Source: Pseudomonadota bacterium
GTDB lineage: Bacteria; Pseudomonadota; Alphaproteobacteria; Rhizobiales; Devosiaceae
Length of the DNA stretch: 24,427 bases
Assembly: GCA_023430705.1 (NCBI GenBank)
Contig: JAEYZJ010000116.1
Span: forward strand, 1 to 24,427
Reading direction: 5' to 3'
Each line of letters begins with the position of its first letter. Position 1 is the first letter of the stretch. A program made the translations under genes and the position numbers. Below are positions 7,926 through 13,962 of this stretch, piece after piece. The notes under the pieces are model-generated. The model was not told where the DNA came from and ran no database searches. It saw only the letters and a list, made by a program, of their open reading frames with translations.

Positions 7926-8717
7926 ATGTCCGACATCCTTTCCCAGATCGAACTCTACAAGCGCGAGGAAATCGCGGCCGCCAAGACCTTGAAGCCATGG
8001 AACGAAGTGGTGGCGGAGGCGCACGACGCGCCGCCGGTGCGACGCTTCCTCTCGGCGCTCAAGAAGAAGCGGGAGGAGAACCAGTTCGCGCTCATCGCCG
8101 AAGTGAAGAAGGCGAGCCCGTCAAAAGGCCTGATCCGTCCAGACTTCGACCCGGCCGAGATTGCCCGGGCGTACGAGGTCGGCGGTGCGGCGTGCCTCTC
8201 CGTGCTCACCGACCGACCGAGCTTCCAGGGCGCACCGAGCTACCTGATCGAGGCGCGCAATGCGACGCGCCTGCCGGTGCTGCGCAAGGATTTCCTGTTC
8301 GAGACCTACCAGGTGGCTGAGAGCCGCGCCTGGGGCGCCGACTGCATCCTCATCATCCTCGCCGCGGTGACGGACGACACGGCCCGCTACCTGCTCGATG
8401 CCGCCGAGGAATGGCGCATGGATGCGCTCGTCGAGGTCCATGACCAGATCGAGCTCGATCGCGCGCTTGGCCTGCAGGCCGAGTTCATCGGGATCAACAA
8501 CCGCAACCTGCGCACGTTCGAGACGACGCTCAACACCTCGATCACCCTCGCCGGCGGCGTCCCGAGCGGCGTACACCTCGTCTCCGAGAGCGGCGTGAAC
8601 ACCCATGCCGACCTGCTGCGGCTCGAACAGGCCGGCATCGGCACGTTCCTCGTGGGCGAGAGCCTGATGCGGCAGGACGATGTCGCCGCCGCCACGATGG
8701 CGCTGCTGAAAGGCTGA
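7926..8717 (+). CDS. trpC: indole-3-glycerol phosphate synthase
   Basis: TrpC closes the indole ring from carboxyphenylaminodeoxyribulose phosphate, releasing CO2 and water. It is a 263-residue beta/alpha barrel with Glu59 and Lys61 in AEVKKASPSKG, Lys121 in LRKDF, Glu170 in ALVEVH, the GINNRNL segment near 189-195 and LVSESGV near 218-224. The start MSDILSQIELYKREEI is preferred; the open frame extends 35 codons upstream but that part is antisense-like noise over trpD. There is no TrpF domain, so the isomerase must be coded elsewhere. It starts one base after trpD ends and is followed after two bases by moaC. Confidence 0.97.
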   Translation: MSDILSQIELYKREEIAAAKTLKPWNEVVAEAHDAPPVRRFLSALKKKREENQFALIAEVKKASPSKGLIRPDFDPAEIARAYEVGGAACLSVLTDRPSFQGAPSYLIEARNATRLPVLRKDFLFETYQVAESRAWGADCILIILAAVTDDTARYLLDAAEEWRMDALVEVHDQIELDRALGLQAEFIGINNRNLRTFETTLNTSITLAGGVPSGVHLVSESGVNTHADLLRLEQAGIGTFLVGESLMRQDDVAAATMALLKG

Positions 8718-8719
8718 CC

Positions 8720-9184
8720 ATGGCCCTCACGCACCTCAACCAGCGTGGAGAGGCCCATATCGTCGATATCGGCGACAAGGCGACAACACGCCGCCGCGCC
8801 GTCGCCTCGGCCCGGCTCGAGGCCCAGCCGGAAACGGTGGCACTCATCCTGGGTGGGAGCCTCAAGAAGGGCGATGCCCTCGCCGTGGCCCGCATCGCGG
8901 GCATCATGGCGGCCAAGAAGACGTCGGAACTGATCCCTCTGTGCCATCCCATCCCACTCACCAGCGTGAGCGTCGAGATCACCGGGGACGGCCCGGCCCT
9001 GCTGGTAACCGCCACCGCCGAGACGACGGCGCAGACGGGAGTGGAGATGGAAGCGATGACGGCCGCTGCGGTTGCCGCGCTGACGCTCTACGACATGGCC
9101 AAGTCACATGACCGCGCCATGCGTATCGCATCGGTGCAACTGGAGGAGAAATCGGGCGGCAAGTCGGGCGATTTCCGCCGATGA
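8720..9184 (+). CDS. moaC: cyclic pyranopterin monophosphate synthase
   Basis: MoaC rearranges 3',8-cyclo-7,8-dihydro-GTP, the MoaA product, into cyclic pyranopterin monophosphate, the first stable intermediate of molybdenum cofactor. The 154-residue length is usual. Conserved parts are GGSLKKGDALAVARIAGI, the LCHPIPL loop (74-80, His76), TGVEMEAMTAA and the active-site Asp125 and Lys128 in LYDMAKSHDRAM. AAAGG lies 8 bases before the ATG. It sits directly behind trpC and overlaps moeA by four bases, so cofactor synthesis is carried on the tryptophan transcript. MoaA, MoaB/Mog, MoaD and MoaE are not in the window. Confidence 0.97.
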   Translation: MALTHLNQRGEAHIVDIGDKATTRRRAVASARLEAQPETVALILGGSLKKGDALAVARIAGIMAAKKTSELIPLCHPIPLTSVSVEITGDGPALLVTATAETTAQTGVEMEAMTAAAVAALTLYDMAKSHDRAMRIASVQLEEKSGGKSGDFRR

Positions 9185-10386
9185 TGCCGGTGGACGAGGC
9201 CCTCGACAGGATCTTCGCCAAGCTACCCGACCTCGGCAGCGAGACGGTGCCGCTGGTGCGGGCGCATGGACGCGTTCTGGCCGGGCCTCTGGTCGCAACG
9301 CATAACCAGCCTCCCTTCGATGCCAGCGCCATGGACGGCTATGCCGTGCGGGCGGCGGAGGTGGCCCCGGGTCGGCCGCTGAAGCTGGCCGGGACCTCGC
9401 AGGCAGGCGCCCGCTTCGTGGGCATGATGGAGCGTGGGCAGTGCGTCCGCATCTTCACCGGGGCTCCGATGCCGATCGGGGCCGACGCGGTGATCATGCA
9501 GGAGGACGCGACGGCCAAGGGCAACCAGATCAGCTTCGAGCGTGCCCCGAAGCCGGGCCAGAACGTGCGCCGGCAGGGCTTCGATTTTTCGCGCGGGGCC
9601 GAGCTGCTGCCGGGCAGCGTGGCCCTCACGCCGGCCATGCTCAACCTCGCGGCGTCGGCCAACCGGCCCGAGCTACTGGTAACCAGACGGCCACGCATTG
9701 CGGTCATCGCGACGGGCGACGAACTGGTGCCGCCGGGCACGACCCCGGGTCCCGACCAGATCATCGCGTCGAACTCCTACGGGCTCGTGCCGATGCTGGC
9801 GCCGTATGCGGAGGAGGTCATCGACCTCGGCATTGTCAGGGACGACAAGGCGCTGATCGAGGCCGCGCTGCTGCGCGCCTTCGATGCGGGCGTCGACGTG
9901 CTGGTCACCACCGGCGGGGCGAGCGTGGGAGAGCGGGACTACGTGCAGGAGGTGCTGCGCGACCTTGGCGTCGAACTCGACTTCTGGAAGCTGAGGATGC
10001 GGCCCGGCAAGCCGCTGATGTTCGGTACGCGGGGACGCACGCTGGTGTTCGGCCTGCCGGGCAATCCGGTCTCGGCCCTCGTGACGGCCACCGTCATCAT
10101 CAAGCCCGCGCTCCGCGCCATGACCGGACATGGCGATCCGTTCTGGCCCCGCGTCGGCGTGCCTACCCTGCTCGGACTACCGCCCAACGGGCCGCGGCGG
10201 CACTACATGCGGGCCTCGCTCAGCCGCAACGATGTCGGCTACCTGCAGGTGACGCCCATCTTCGAGACCGATTCCAGCCACTCGACCTCGCTGGCACTCG
10301 CCGACGCGCTGATCGTCGTGCCGGAGAACGACCCGGGCGTCCCGCCGGGTGAGATCGTGGACGTCATCCCCCTGAACTGGGGCTAG
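9181..10386 (+). CDS. moeA: molybdopterin molybdenumtransferase
   Basis: MoeA inserts molybdate into adenylylated molybdopterin, the final step of basic cofactor assembly. The 401-residue protein has the N-terminal MoeA signature PPFDASAMDGYAVRAAE (44-60), the central MoCF-binding-fold domain with VIATGDELVPPGT (175-187), LVTTGGASVGERDYVQEVL (241-259) and RMRPGKPLMFG followed by GLPGNPVSALV, and a C-terminal beta domain to residue 401. The start ATG overlaps the moaC stop (ATGA); a second ATG follows directly and could be used instead. It ends 104 bases before lexA, and no obvious terminator lies between, though lexA has its own control region. Confidence 0.97.
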   Translation: MMPVDEALDRIFAKLPDLGSETVPLVRAHGRVLAGPLVATHNQPPFDASAMDGYAVRAAEVAPGRPLKLAGTSQAGARFVGMMERGQCVRIFTGAPMPIGADAVIMQEDATAKGNQISFERAPKPGQNVRRQGFDFSRGAELLPGSVALTPAMLNLAASANRPELLVTRRPRIAVIATGDELVPPGTTPGPDQIIASNSYGLVPMLAPYAEEVIDLGIVRDDKALIEAALLRAFDAGVDVLVTTGGASVGERDYVQEVLRDLGVELDFWKLRMRPGKPLMFGTRGRTLVFGLPGNPVSALVTATVIIKPALRAMTGHGDPFWPRVGVPTLLGLPPNGPRRHYMRASLSRNDVGYLQVTPIFETDSSHSTSLALADALIVVPENDPGVPPGEIVDVIPLNWG

Positions 10387-10421
10387 TGGCAGGCCCCGCT
10401 AACGCGATCTTTACCCCGCTG

Positions 10422-10450
10422 TTGCAGAACATAACTGGAACGGATACAAC
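10422..10450 (+). promoter_or_regulatory. candidate lexA promoter
   Basis: TTGCAG (10422-10427) and TACAAC (10445-10450) are 17 bases apart. The first SOS box lies across the spacer and the second just downstream, an arrangement that would let LexA block RNA polymerase. The match to consensus is modest. Confidence 0.35.
10427..10441 (-). promoter_or_regulatory. SOS box 1 (LexA operator, reverse orientation)
   Basis: GAAC-ATAACTG-GAAC on the plus strand reads GTTC-N7-GTTC on the minus strand, the established alphaproteobacterial LexA recognition form. It lies 49 bases before the lexA start codon. Confidence 0.8.
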
Positions 10451-10453
10451 ATT

Positions 10454-10468
10454 GTTCAGCCTTTGTTC
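10454..10468 (+). promoter_or_regulatory. SOS box 2 (LexA operator)
   Basis: GTTC-AGCCTTT-GTTC exactly matches the alphaproteobacterial direct-repeat LexA box. It begins 12 bases after box 1 and ends 22 bases before the lexA ATG, pointing to autoregulation of lexA. Confidence 0.9.
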
Positions 10469-10490
10469 CGATTCTGCTCACGGAGCCGCC

Positions 10491-11210
10491 ATGCTGACGC
10501 GCAAGCAACACGAACTGCTGATGTTCATCCACGAGCGGATGAAAGAGACCGGCATCCCGCCCTCGTTCGACGAGATGAAGGATGCGCTCGACCTGCGCAG
10601 CAAGTCGGGCATCCACCGCCTGATCACGGCGCTCGAGGAGCGCGGCTTCATCCGCCGCCTGCCCAACCGGGCCCGCGCCCTGGAAGTGATCAAGCTCCCC
10701 GACTCGATGAACCCGTCTCTGGGCGGCCGCAAGGCCCGGTTCGAGCCGGCGGTGATCGAAGGCAACCTCGGCAAGGTCGCCGCGCCCCCTTCCCGCAGCG
10801 CGACTGTCACGTCCGCGAGCGATTATCGTGCCGTGACGGTGCCGGTCATGGGCCGCATCGCGGCGGGCACCCCGATCGAGGCGATCCAGACGCACAGCCA
10901 CACCATCATGGTGCCGCCCGAGATGCTCGGGCCGGGCGAACATTACGCACTCGAAGTGCGCGGCGACTCCATGATCGAGGCCGGCATCTTCGATGGCGAC
11001 ACGGTGCTGATCAAGAAGCAGGACGCAGCCTCGACCGGCGAGATCGTCGTGGCCCTCGTCGACGACGAGGAAGCTACGCTGAAGCGGTTGCGCCGGCGCG
11101 GCAATTCGGTGGCGCTCGAAGCGGCCAACCCCGCCTACGAGACGCGCATCTTCCCGCCCGACCGTGTGAAGGTGCAGGGCCGGCTCGTCGGGCTGCTCCG
11201 CAAGTACTGA
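10491..11210 (+). CDS. lexA: LexA repressor, SOS regulator
   Basis: LexA represses DNA-repair genes and cuts itself when RecA is activated by DNA damage. The 239-residue protein has an N-terminal winged helix (MLTRKQHELLMFIHERM..., to about residue 66) and a C-terminal S24 peptidase domain. The self-cleavage bond Ala125-Gly126 is in MGRIAAGTP, the nucleophile Ser160 in VRGDSMIEAGI, and the general base Lys198 in EATLKRL. The linker (about 70-115) is longer than in E. coli LexA (202 residues), as is usual in alphaproteobacteria. The start ATG at 10491 has CGGAG six bases upstream; the longer open frame would run through the operators. Two SOS boxes precede it and a terminator follows. Confidence 0.97.
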   Translation: MLTRKQHELLMFIHERMKETGIPPSFDEMKDALDLRSKSGIHRLITALEERGFIRRLPNRARALEVIKLPDSMNPSLGGRKARFEPAVIEGNLGKVAAPPSRSATVTSASDYRAVTVPVMGRIAAGTPIEAIQTHSHTIMVPPEMLGPGEHYALEVRGDSMIEAGIFDGDTVLIKKQDAASTGEIVVALVDDEEATLKRLRRRGNSVALEAANPAYETRIFPPDRVKVQGRLVGLLRKY

Positions 11211-11238
11211 TTCAGACCTGCCGCCAATCGGGTCCCCT

Positions 11239-11265
11239 GGGCCAGCCTTGCGCCGGCCCTTTTTC
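11239..11265 (+). terminator. rho-independent terminator of lexA
   Basis: GGGCCAGC (11239-11246) pairs with GCCGGCCC-type sequence ending at 11259, an 8-bp stem with one mismatch, followed at once by five T (11260-11264). It lies 28 bases past the lexA stop. Confidence 0.78.
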
Positions 11266-11269
11266 TTGT

Positions 11270-11453
11270 CGAACCGAACTCGTGCGGGGACAAACGCACT
11301 TTGGCTGAGCGGGCAAAAGACGCTACGGTCCCGCGCCGCCTGCGGGACGACGCTTCATGTGCGATCCTGTCCAGGGAGTGGACAACCTTACCGGTTGGCG
11401 AGTAGCGGCAAGGCAATTGTTGTGCGGCGAACGACCGTACGAGGGAGAGACTA
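11270..11453 (+). promoter_or_regulatory. upstream region of the dgo cassette with dyads
   Basis: This non-coding stretch holds a perfect 7-bp hairpin GTCCCGC/GCGGGAC (11328-11348) and a smaller dyad CAACC-TTACC-GGTTG (11383-11397), which could be an operator for a sugar-acid regulator. No confident -35/-10 pair stands out. A good ribosome binding site, AGGGAGAG, ends the region. The regulator itself is not encoded nearby. Confidence 0.35.
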
Positions 11454-12359
11454 TTGGCGGGTCAGGTCGAGTGGGTCGCGGTTGATTGGGGTACATCCAA
11501 CCTTCGTGCCTGGGGCGTCGATTCGAGCGGCGGTATCGTGTTCTCGCGGTCGTCGCCGGACGGCATGGGCAAGCTCAGCCGCGAGCAGTATCCGGATGTG
11601 CTGACCGCCCTGCTGCAGGGAGTCGCCGACGAAGTCAGCGAGGTGCTGATCTGCGGCATGGCCGGGGCGCGGCAGGGCTGGATGGAAGCTCCGTATCTGG
11701 ATGCACCCGCCGAACTGGGCAAGCTTTCGGCCGGGGCGGTCACCCCGGACATGCCCGGCCCGCTCGAGCCGCGCATCCTCCCCGGCGTGTGCCTCCGCGA
11801 CGTCGGTGCCGAGGATGTCATGCGCGGCGAGGAAACGCAGCTCCTCGGCCTTTCCGCGCTCATTCCGGGCTTTTCCGGTCTTGTCGTGATGCCGGGTACG
11901 CACAGCAAGTGGGCGCTGCTCGATGGAACGCGCCTGACGCGCTTTTCGAGCGCCATGACCGGGGAAGTGTTCGAACTGCTGCGCACCCACTCGGTGCTGC
12001 GCCACTCGCTGGGGGGCGAGCTCGAAGGCGAAGATCGCGAGATAGGCTTCGGCGCCGGGCTCGATCAGGGCCTCGAGCATCCGGAGCGCCTGACGGCCAC
12101 GCTGTTCAAGGTGCGGGCCGGATCGCTCCTCTCAGGCCGCAGCGCGGCGTGGTGCGCAGGCTTCCTCTCCGGCCTGCTGATCGGCGCCGAGATCGGCGGG
12201 CAGCGCGACTGGATCGGAAGCGCCGAGATCCCGCTCATCGGCAGCGTCGGCCTTTGCGGCCTCTACCAGATGGCCTTCGAGCGACTGGGGGCCAGGACGC
12301 GAGTCGTCGATGCGACGGACGCGACGCTGGCCGGGCTCAAGGCCGCGAGACAAGGATAG
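11454..12359 (+). CDS. dgoK: 2-dehydro-3-deoxygalactonokinase
   Basis: DgoK phosphorylates 2-keto-3-deoxy-D-galactonate with ATP, the second step in D-galactonate breakdown after dehydration. The 301-residue product has the family's N-terminal phosphate-binding VAVDWGTSNLRAWGVD (8-23), ICGMAGARQGWMEAPY (67-81), MRGEETQLLG (123-132) and VMPGTHSKWALL (145-156), the last two being hallmarks of this kinase family. The start is a TTG at 11454, chosen because AGGGAGAG lies just upstream and the N-terminus then matches the family. It leads a three-gene unit with dgoA four bases downstream. The dehydratase DgoD and a transporter are absent, so the pathway must be completed by genes elsewhere. Confidence 0.92.
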   Translation: MAGQVEWVAVDWGTSNLRAWGVDSSGGIVFSRSSPDGMGKLSREQYPDVLTALLQGVADEVSEVLICGMAGARQGWMEAPYLDAPAELGKLSAGAVTPDMPGPLEPRILPGVCLRDVGAEDVMRGEETQLLGLSALIPGFSGLVVMPGTHSKWALLDGTRLTRFSSAMTGEVFELLRTHSVLRHSLGGELEGEDREIGFGAGLDQGLEHPERLTATLFKVRAGSLLSGRSAAWCAGFLSGLLIGAEIGGQRDWIGSAEIPLIGSVGLCGLYQMAFERLGARTRVVDATDATLAGLKAARQG

Positions 12360-12363
12360 TCCA

Positions 12364-12975
12364 ATGAACCATCGCCATATCATCGCGATCCTGCGCGGGA
12401 TCACGCCCGACGAGATGCTGCCGGTCTGCACTGCGCTGGTGGATGCCGGCATAACGCTGATCGAAGTGCCGCTCAATTCCCCGGAGCCGCTCCGTTCGAT
12501 CGGAGACGCCGCCAAGGCGTTCGAAGGTCGGGCCGCGATCGGCGCAGGCACCGTCCTCGCCCGTTTCGAGGTGGACGAGGTCGCCGATGCTGGCGGCCGG
12601 TTCATCGTCTCCCCGGACACGAATCCCGGTGTGATCGGCCTGACCGTCGAGCGGGGGCTCGCATCCTATCCGGGCGTCTTCACGCCGTCCGAGGCATTCA
12701 CTGCCATTCGGTCGGGCGCGACCGGACTCAAGTTCTTCCCGGCCGAAGTGCTGGGTTCCAAGGGAATCAAGGCGATGAAGGCGGTGCTCCCGCCCAGCAT
12801 CCCGCTCTACGCCGTCGGGGGCGCCAACCCCGATAATTTCGGCGAGTACTTCGCTGCCGGCTGCGCCGGCTTCGGCCTCGGGACCTATATCTTCAAGCCC
12901 GGGATGAGTGCCGACGACGTGGCGCGGCGTGCCACCGCTGCCGTTCTTGCCTACGACCAGGGAAAGCCTCAATGA
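12364..12975 (+). CDS. dgoA: 2-dehydro-3-deoxy-6-phosphogalactonate aldolase
   Basis: This class I aldolase splits 2-keto-3-deoxy-6-phosphogalactonate into pyruvate and glyceraldehyde 3-phosphate. The 203-residue protein is of the KDPG/KDPGal aldolase family, with the opening IIAILRGITPDE, the catalytic Glu34 in LIEVPLNSPEP, GAGTVL (60-65) and Schiff-base Lys123 in GLKFFPAE. The EVPLNSP form, rather than EVTLRTP of KDPG aldolase (Eda), and the position behind dgoK favour the galactonate enzyme. AAGGA lies eight bases before the ATG; the frame extends 18 codons further up but that would run into dgoK. The stop overlaps the next gene by four bases (ATGA). Confidence 0.93.
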   Translation: MNHRHIIAILRGITPDEMLPVCTALVDAGITLIEVPLNSPEPLRSIGDAAKAFEGRAAIGAGTVLARFEVDEVADAGGRFIVSPDTNPGVIGLTVERGLASYPGVFTPSEAFTAIRSGATGLKFFPAEVLGSKGIKAMKAVLPPSIPLYAVGGANPDNFGEYFAAGCAGFGLGTYIFKPGMSADDVARRATAAVLAYDQGKPQ

Positions 12976-13844
12976 ACCGGAAAGCCGAGCTCTTTGTCGA
13001 CAGCCGTTGTGAACTGGGCGAAGGCCCGTTCTGGCACCCGCTACTCGGGCGGCTGTTCTGGTTCGATATCCTCAACCGGACCATGCTCAGTGCCGGCGCG
13101 GACGGGCATGTCGTCGACCGCATCGTGTTCAAGGACACGGTGAGCGCGGCGGCGGTGATCGATCGCGACTCGCTGGCAGTAGCCCAGTCGGGCACCCTGC
13201 TCCGCTACGACTTCGCCACCGACACCTCGGCCCCGATCATCGACGTCGAGGCCGATGTGCCCGGCAACCGCACCAACGACAGCCGCATGGACCGTACGGG
13301 CGGGTTCTGGATCGGCACGATGAGCCGGAAGGCGGAGGCCGGCGCCGGCGGGGTGTATCAGTATCGCGCGGGCCAGCTCACCAAGGTGATCGACAAGATC
13401 CGCATCCCCAACTCGATCTGCTTTTCACCCGACGGGCGTACGGCCTACTTCACCGACTCCGGCAAGATGATCGTCAGGTGCGCCCTCGACCCCGAGACCG
13501 GGCTGCCGGTGGGCCCGTGGGAGGACTTCTACACCATGGAGGGCCTCGGCGGCGCCGATGGCTCGGTCGTCGATTCGGAGGGCTTCATCTGGAATGCCCG
13601 CTGGGGTGGCAGCGCGGTGATCCGCATCTCGCCCGACGGCAAGCTCGACCAGGTGATCGAAGTGCCTGGCGTGACGCGCGTCAGTTGCCCTGCCTTCGGC
13701 GGCAAGGACATGAAGACCCTGTTCCTGACGACGGCGCGCGAGGGCATGACGCCGGAGGAAGAGCAGCGGCAACCCCACGCCGGCAGCGTCTTCGCCATCG
13801 AGGTCGACGTCCCCGGCCTGACCGAGCCTTTCCTCAAGCTCTGA
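12972..13844 (+). CDS. SMP-30/gluconolactonase-family lactonase
   Basis: The 290-residue product is a six-bladed propeller of the SMP-30/regucalcin family, metal-dependent enzymes that open sugar lactones. The expected metal ligands are present: Glu17 in LGEGPFWHP, Asn147 in RIPNSICFSPDG and Asp196 in GADGSVVDSEGF. Asn102 in RTNDSRMDRTG matches the substrate-facing Asn of regucalcin. No signal peptide is evident, so it acts in the cytoplasm. Overlap with dgoA and the shared operon suggest that its substrate is D-galactono-lactone formed by a sugar dehydrogenase, but arabino- or gluconolactone remain possible; the sequence alone does not settle substrate. Confidence 0.88.
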   Translation: MNRKAELFVDSRCELGEGPFWHPLLGRLFWFDILNRTMLSAGADGHVVDRIVFKDTVSAAAVIDRDSLAVAQSGTLLRYDFATDTSAPIIDVEADVPGNRTNDSRMDRTGGFWIGTMSRKAEAGAGGVYQYRAGQLTKVIDKIRIPNSICFSPDGRTAYFTDSGKMIVRCALDPETGLPVGPWEDFYTMEGLGGADGSVVDSEGFIWNARWGGSAVIRISPDGKLDQVIEVPGVTRVSCPAFGGKDMKTLFLTTAREGMTPEEEQRQPHAGSVFAIEVDVPGLTEPFLKL

Positions 13845-13856
13845 GCGGTAGCGTGT

Positions 13857-13914
13857 CCTCCCGCCGTCGGCGTCTGCTCCTTCCCGGAGCATTGGCCGGT
13901 CGACTAGCGGGAGG
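13857..13914. terminator. compound inverted repeat between convergent genes
   Basis: Outer arms CCTCCCGC (13857-13864) and GCGGGAGG (13907-13914) enclose an inner stem TGCTCC-ttccc-GGAGCA (13875-13891). It lies in the 118-base gap between the converging lactonase and comEC ends. No T run follows on either strand, so it is only a candidate two-way transcription stop or mRNA 3' stabiliser. Confidence 0.5.
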
Positions 13915-13962
13915 GGATGCCCGCCGGATGGCTGAGCTCGGCGTCCTATCCCGCGGCAGGTG

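Noticed and set aside
11328..11348. GTCCCGC/GCGGGAC hairpin as a terminator
   Set aside because: No T run on the plus strand, and a better terminator for lexA lies upstream; kept only as a dyad in the dgo leader.
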